Assembly: GCF_010669125.1 (NCBI RefSeq)
Contig: NZ_CP048630.1
Location: 2,616,001 to 2,680,000, forward strand
Origin: Ancylobacter pratisalsi
GTDB lineage: Bacteria > Pseudomonadota > Alphaproteobacteria > Rhizobiales > Xanthobacteraceae
DNA: 64,000 bases
Reading direction: 5' to 3'
In this document: positions 62,136 through 64,000 of the stretch, piece by piece
Numbering within the stretch: the first letter of the stretch is position 1
Layout of the letters: each line of letters opens with the position of its first letter
Notes under the pieces: generated by a model
Database searches by the model: none
Told to the model about the DNA's origin: nothing
What the model saw: only the letters and a program-made list of their open reading frames with translations
Program-made: the position numbers and the translations under genes

Positions 62136-62651
62136 TCAGTTCAGGCTGCGCAACACCGATGCATCAGCCACGCAGATGGTAAGTTCTTCCGTGGCGAGGT
62201 TGCCTTTCGGAACGCCGATCGCCGAGAGGCAGCCGCGCGGCGTTTCCATCGCGCGCGGGCGTGCGGCGGGCGAGGCGGCAGGAGACGCCGCAGGAGACGC
62301 CGAGGGGATGACGGTGGCGGGGACGGGCCCGGCGGGCGCCGCCACGGGGATAGCCACGGGCGCGGCGCTGCTGTCGTCGCCCGTGCGCGCGGTCTGCGCG
62401 GGCGCAGGGGTGCGTAGGTCAAGGCGCGGGCCTTTCGCCGCCCGATTGATCAGGGAAGCCTGGTAGCCCGGCGAAATCGGCCCAATCGTGTCGATGGCGA
62501 TGACCGGGGGCACGGCACGCGAGGCCGCGACCGCGCCGAAAGAGGCCACCGCCAGCGGCAGCGCGATCACCAGTCCGGTGGCTGCGCCGGCGACATAGGC
62601 CGAGGTCCTGAAAGCCATTGTCTTGAAAGCCATGCTCGCGATGTCTGACAT
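62136..62651 (-). CDS. Hypothetical membrane-anchored or secreted protein
   Basis: I do not recognise this 171-residue protein. The N-terminus (MSDIASMAFKTMAFRTSAYV) leads into a hydrophobic helix (~19-43, VAGAATGLVIALPLAVASFGAV) that is a signal peptide or anchor. A Pro/Ala-rich stretch (~85-135) follows. The C-terminal ~40 residues look folded, with two cysteines (PRGCLSAIG and LTICVADASVLRSL). GGAG eight bases upstream supports the start at 62651. The gap to the kinase gene (62652-62864) shows no gene. Confidence 0.7.
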   Translation of the reverse strand: MSDIASMAFKTMAFRTSAYVAGAATGLVIALPLAVASFGAVAASRAVPPVIAIDTIGPISPGYQASLINRAAKGPRLDLRTPAPAQTARTGDDSSAAPVAIPVAAPAGPVPATVIPSASPAASPAASPAARPRAMETPRGCLSAIGVPKGNLATEELTICVADASVLRSLN

Positions 62652-62864
62652 CTGCGTTCTCCCGCCTTCAATCGTGGTGCCGGCGCCTACGCCTCTCCCT
62701 CGGGAGCGCGCCAAGCACTCCCGCCGGGATCGCTCCCACGGCCATCATCATTTGTAGAAGCGCGAGCGAACGTGCGTTCCACTCGCCGCATGGTTAAACG
62801 TTGATGAAATGGATTGGTTCCCGATCCACGGTCCGGGGGCGGCGCAGCGCGCGCGGGACGCCGT

Positions 62865-64000
62865 TCAGCGTCCCGCGATCAGGTGCATTTCCGGAATTTT
62901 GACCTGGCAGATCAGGCCCGAAGGGGCGAAGTCGAGATTGACCTCGCCATCCAGGGCGCGGGCAAGGTTGCGTTCGATGACCAGCGAGCCGAAGCCGCGC
63001 TGGCTGGGCGGGGTGACGGGCGGGCCGCCGGTCTCGCTCCAGGACAACTCGAACCCGCCACCGACCTCGGCCGGGCGCCGGGTCCAGAGGATGGCGACAT
63101 GTCCGCTCGGCACGGACAGCGCGCCGTATTTGGCGGCGTTGGTGGAAAGCTCGTGCAGGGCGAGGCCCACATTCTGCGCGGCCTCGGGCTTCAGGAAGAT
63201 GTCGGGCCCCTTGACCGATACCTGGCTGTTTTCGCGGTCGATGTGGTGGCCGAGCTGGGAGTGCACCATGTCGGTGAGCGACGCGCCGTGCCAGCTCTCC
63301 TGCACCAGAAGGTCATGCGAGCGGGCCAGTGCCTGAAGGCGGGCGCTGAACACCTCGACGAAATCGTCGATCGAGCCGGCATGGCGCGCGGTCTGCCGTG
63401 CCATGGCCTGGATGACGGCCAGCAGGTTCTTGGAGCGGTGTGTCAGCTCGCGCATCAGCAGGCGCAGATGCTGCTCGTTTTCCTTGCGCTCGGTGACGTC
63501 GACGACCGCGCCGGTGAGGCCCACGGTCTTGCCCGTCAGGTCGCGAAGCGGTTCGACATGCATGTCGTACCAGTATTTGACGCCGCTCTCTTCCACCTCG
63601 GTCTCGCCCTTGCGGGCCTCGGCGCAGGCGAGCGCCTCGCGCTTGAGCATGACCAGCGGCTGCGAGCGTGCCTCGCCGAGCAGGTCGGCGTCGGTGGCGC
63701 CGAGCACCTGCTCGACCGGAAAGCCGAAGAGCGGCTTGCTGATCGAGGTGTAGCGGAGCTCGCGGTCCTGGGTGAAGATCGACACATTCGAGCCGCGCAG
63801 CGCCATCTCATAGCGCTGAAGCGCGGTGGCGAGCTCCAGGGTCAGGCGGCGCTGCTCGCGGGCCACATGCTCGGGCGCAGGCAGGTTCACCAGCGCCCGG
63901 AAGTTGTACAGAAGAACCGCGGCCGTCGCGGTGTTGAGCACAGCGAGCGCAGCCCGGAACGCGGTCTGGAGCCAGGGAATGCTCCGCTCCGCGTCCAGCA
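62865..64000 (-). CDS. HWE/HisKA_2-family sensor histidine kinase (partial, runs off the window)
   Basis: The frame is open to the right edge, so the N-terminus lies outside the window. The visible part begins with the end of a membrane region (TAFRAALAVLNTATAAVLLYNF). A PAS domain follows (NVSIFTQDRELRYTSISKPLFGF...GATDADLLG) with its PAC end (LTGKTVGLTGAVVDVTERKE). The HisKA_2 box holds the probable phosphorylated histidine in RELTHRSKNLLAVIQAMARQ. The ATPase domain has an N-box ALHELSTNAAKYGALS and the HWE-type WSETGGPPV. Such kinases act in the general stress or light responses of alphaproteobacteria; here the signal is unknown. The GTG at 63941 is not the true start. Confidence 0.9.
   Translation of the reverse strand, partial: LDAERSIPWLQTAFRAALAVLNTATAAVLLYNFRALVNLPAPEHVAREQRRLTLELATALQRYEMALRGSNVSIFTQDRELRYTSISKPLFGFPVEQVLGATDADLLGEARSQPLVMLKREALACAEARKGETEVEESGVKYWYDMHVEPLRDLTGKTVGLTGAVVDVTERKENEQHLRLLMRELTHRSKNLLAVIQAMARQTARHAGSIDDFVEVFSARLQALARSHDLLVQESWHGASLTDMVHSQLGHHIDRENSQVSVKGPDIFLKPEAAQNVGLALHELSTNAAKYGALSVPSGHVAILWTRRPAEVGGGFELSWSETGGPPVTPPSQRGFGSLVIERNLARALDGEVNLDFAPSGLICQVKIPEMHLIAGR

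Noticed and set aside
62752..62800. A second EcfG-type promoter (GGAAC) before the gene at 62136-62651
   Set aside because: GGAAC is present on the minus strand, but no GTT follows at 16-19 bases.

Overview
The window is 64 kb of a GC-rich alphaproteobacterial chromosome. GcrA, an SRP RNA gene beside dnaX, ccoNOQP-GHIS, HisZ paired with a long HisG, a SAM-II riboswitch before metZ, RibBX and a two-domain Dcd together suggest Hyphomicrobiales. Xanthobacteraceae (Ancylobacter/Starkeya/Xanthobacter-like) is my best guess; that placement is inference, not a search result. Gene density is about 90% and nearly all genes are housekeeping or metabolic. I see no CRISPR array, rRNA, tRNA, transposase, integrase or prophage.

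Layout. 0-8.4 kb: RibBX (with an in-frame helix-turn-helix reading frame upstream), AroC, a CorC/HlyC-type membrane protein, a small Flp-type pilin, the HrpB helicase and an omega-aminotransferase. 8.7-12.8 kb: a membrane TPR protein, then a likely aminophosphonate pair (FAD amine oxidase plus phosphonoacetaldehyde hydrolase PhnX), ending in a four-copy ~40-bp hairpin repeat. 12.9-19.2 kb: hisS, a small unknown gene, a ~487-bp non-coding repeat (copy A), hisZ-hisG and cysG. 19.5-21.1 kb: an RcnB-like periplasmic protein, MsrA and a small membrane protein.

21.3-30.9 kb is the full cbb3 oxidase locus: an FNR-type box, ccoNOQP, ccoGHIS and a translationally coupled MFS protein carrying the metal-binding motif pattern of the CcoA copper importer. 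31.2-35.2 kb holds a three-domain lysophospholipid transporter/acyltransferase/ligase (LplT-Aas type) with its own TetR regulator and a matching palindrome upstream. 35.3-38.3 kb: ybaB, dnaX, a small unknown gene and ffs. 38.4-45.5 kb: proline iminopeptidase, a fosmidomycin-type exporter, a zinc alcohol dehydrogenase, a HIT protein with NudC, a MerR regulator with a carboxymuconolactone-decarboxylase-like protein, and Dcd.

45.5-51.3 kb: SAM-II-metZ, apaG, a TrkH potassium transporter, argE and hslO. 51.4-54.2 kb: the second copy of the ~487-bp repeat (copy B, ~98-99% identical, same orientation), then argF-argD. 54.3-55.1 kb: gcrA behind a cluster of five GANTC sites. 55.2-64 kb: a YgjP-like metalloprotease, PBP1A, GlnD, a PRC-barrel protein with an EcfG-like promoter, an unknown secreted or anchored protein, and the 3' part of an HWE-type sensor kinase that runs off the right edge.

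The least explained item is the ~487-bp near-identical, highly structured, apparently non-coding element at 14.9 and 51.4 kb. Next are the CcoA-like gene inside the cco operon, the mosaic codon-usage patch in hisS, and the in-frame HTH-RibBX arrangement.
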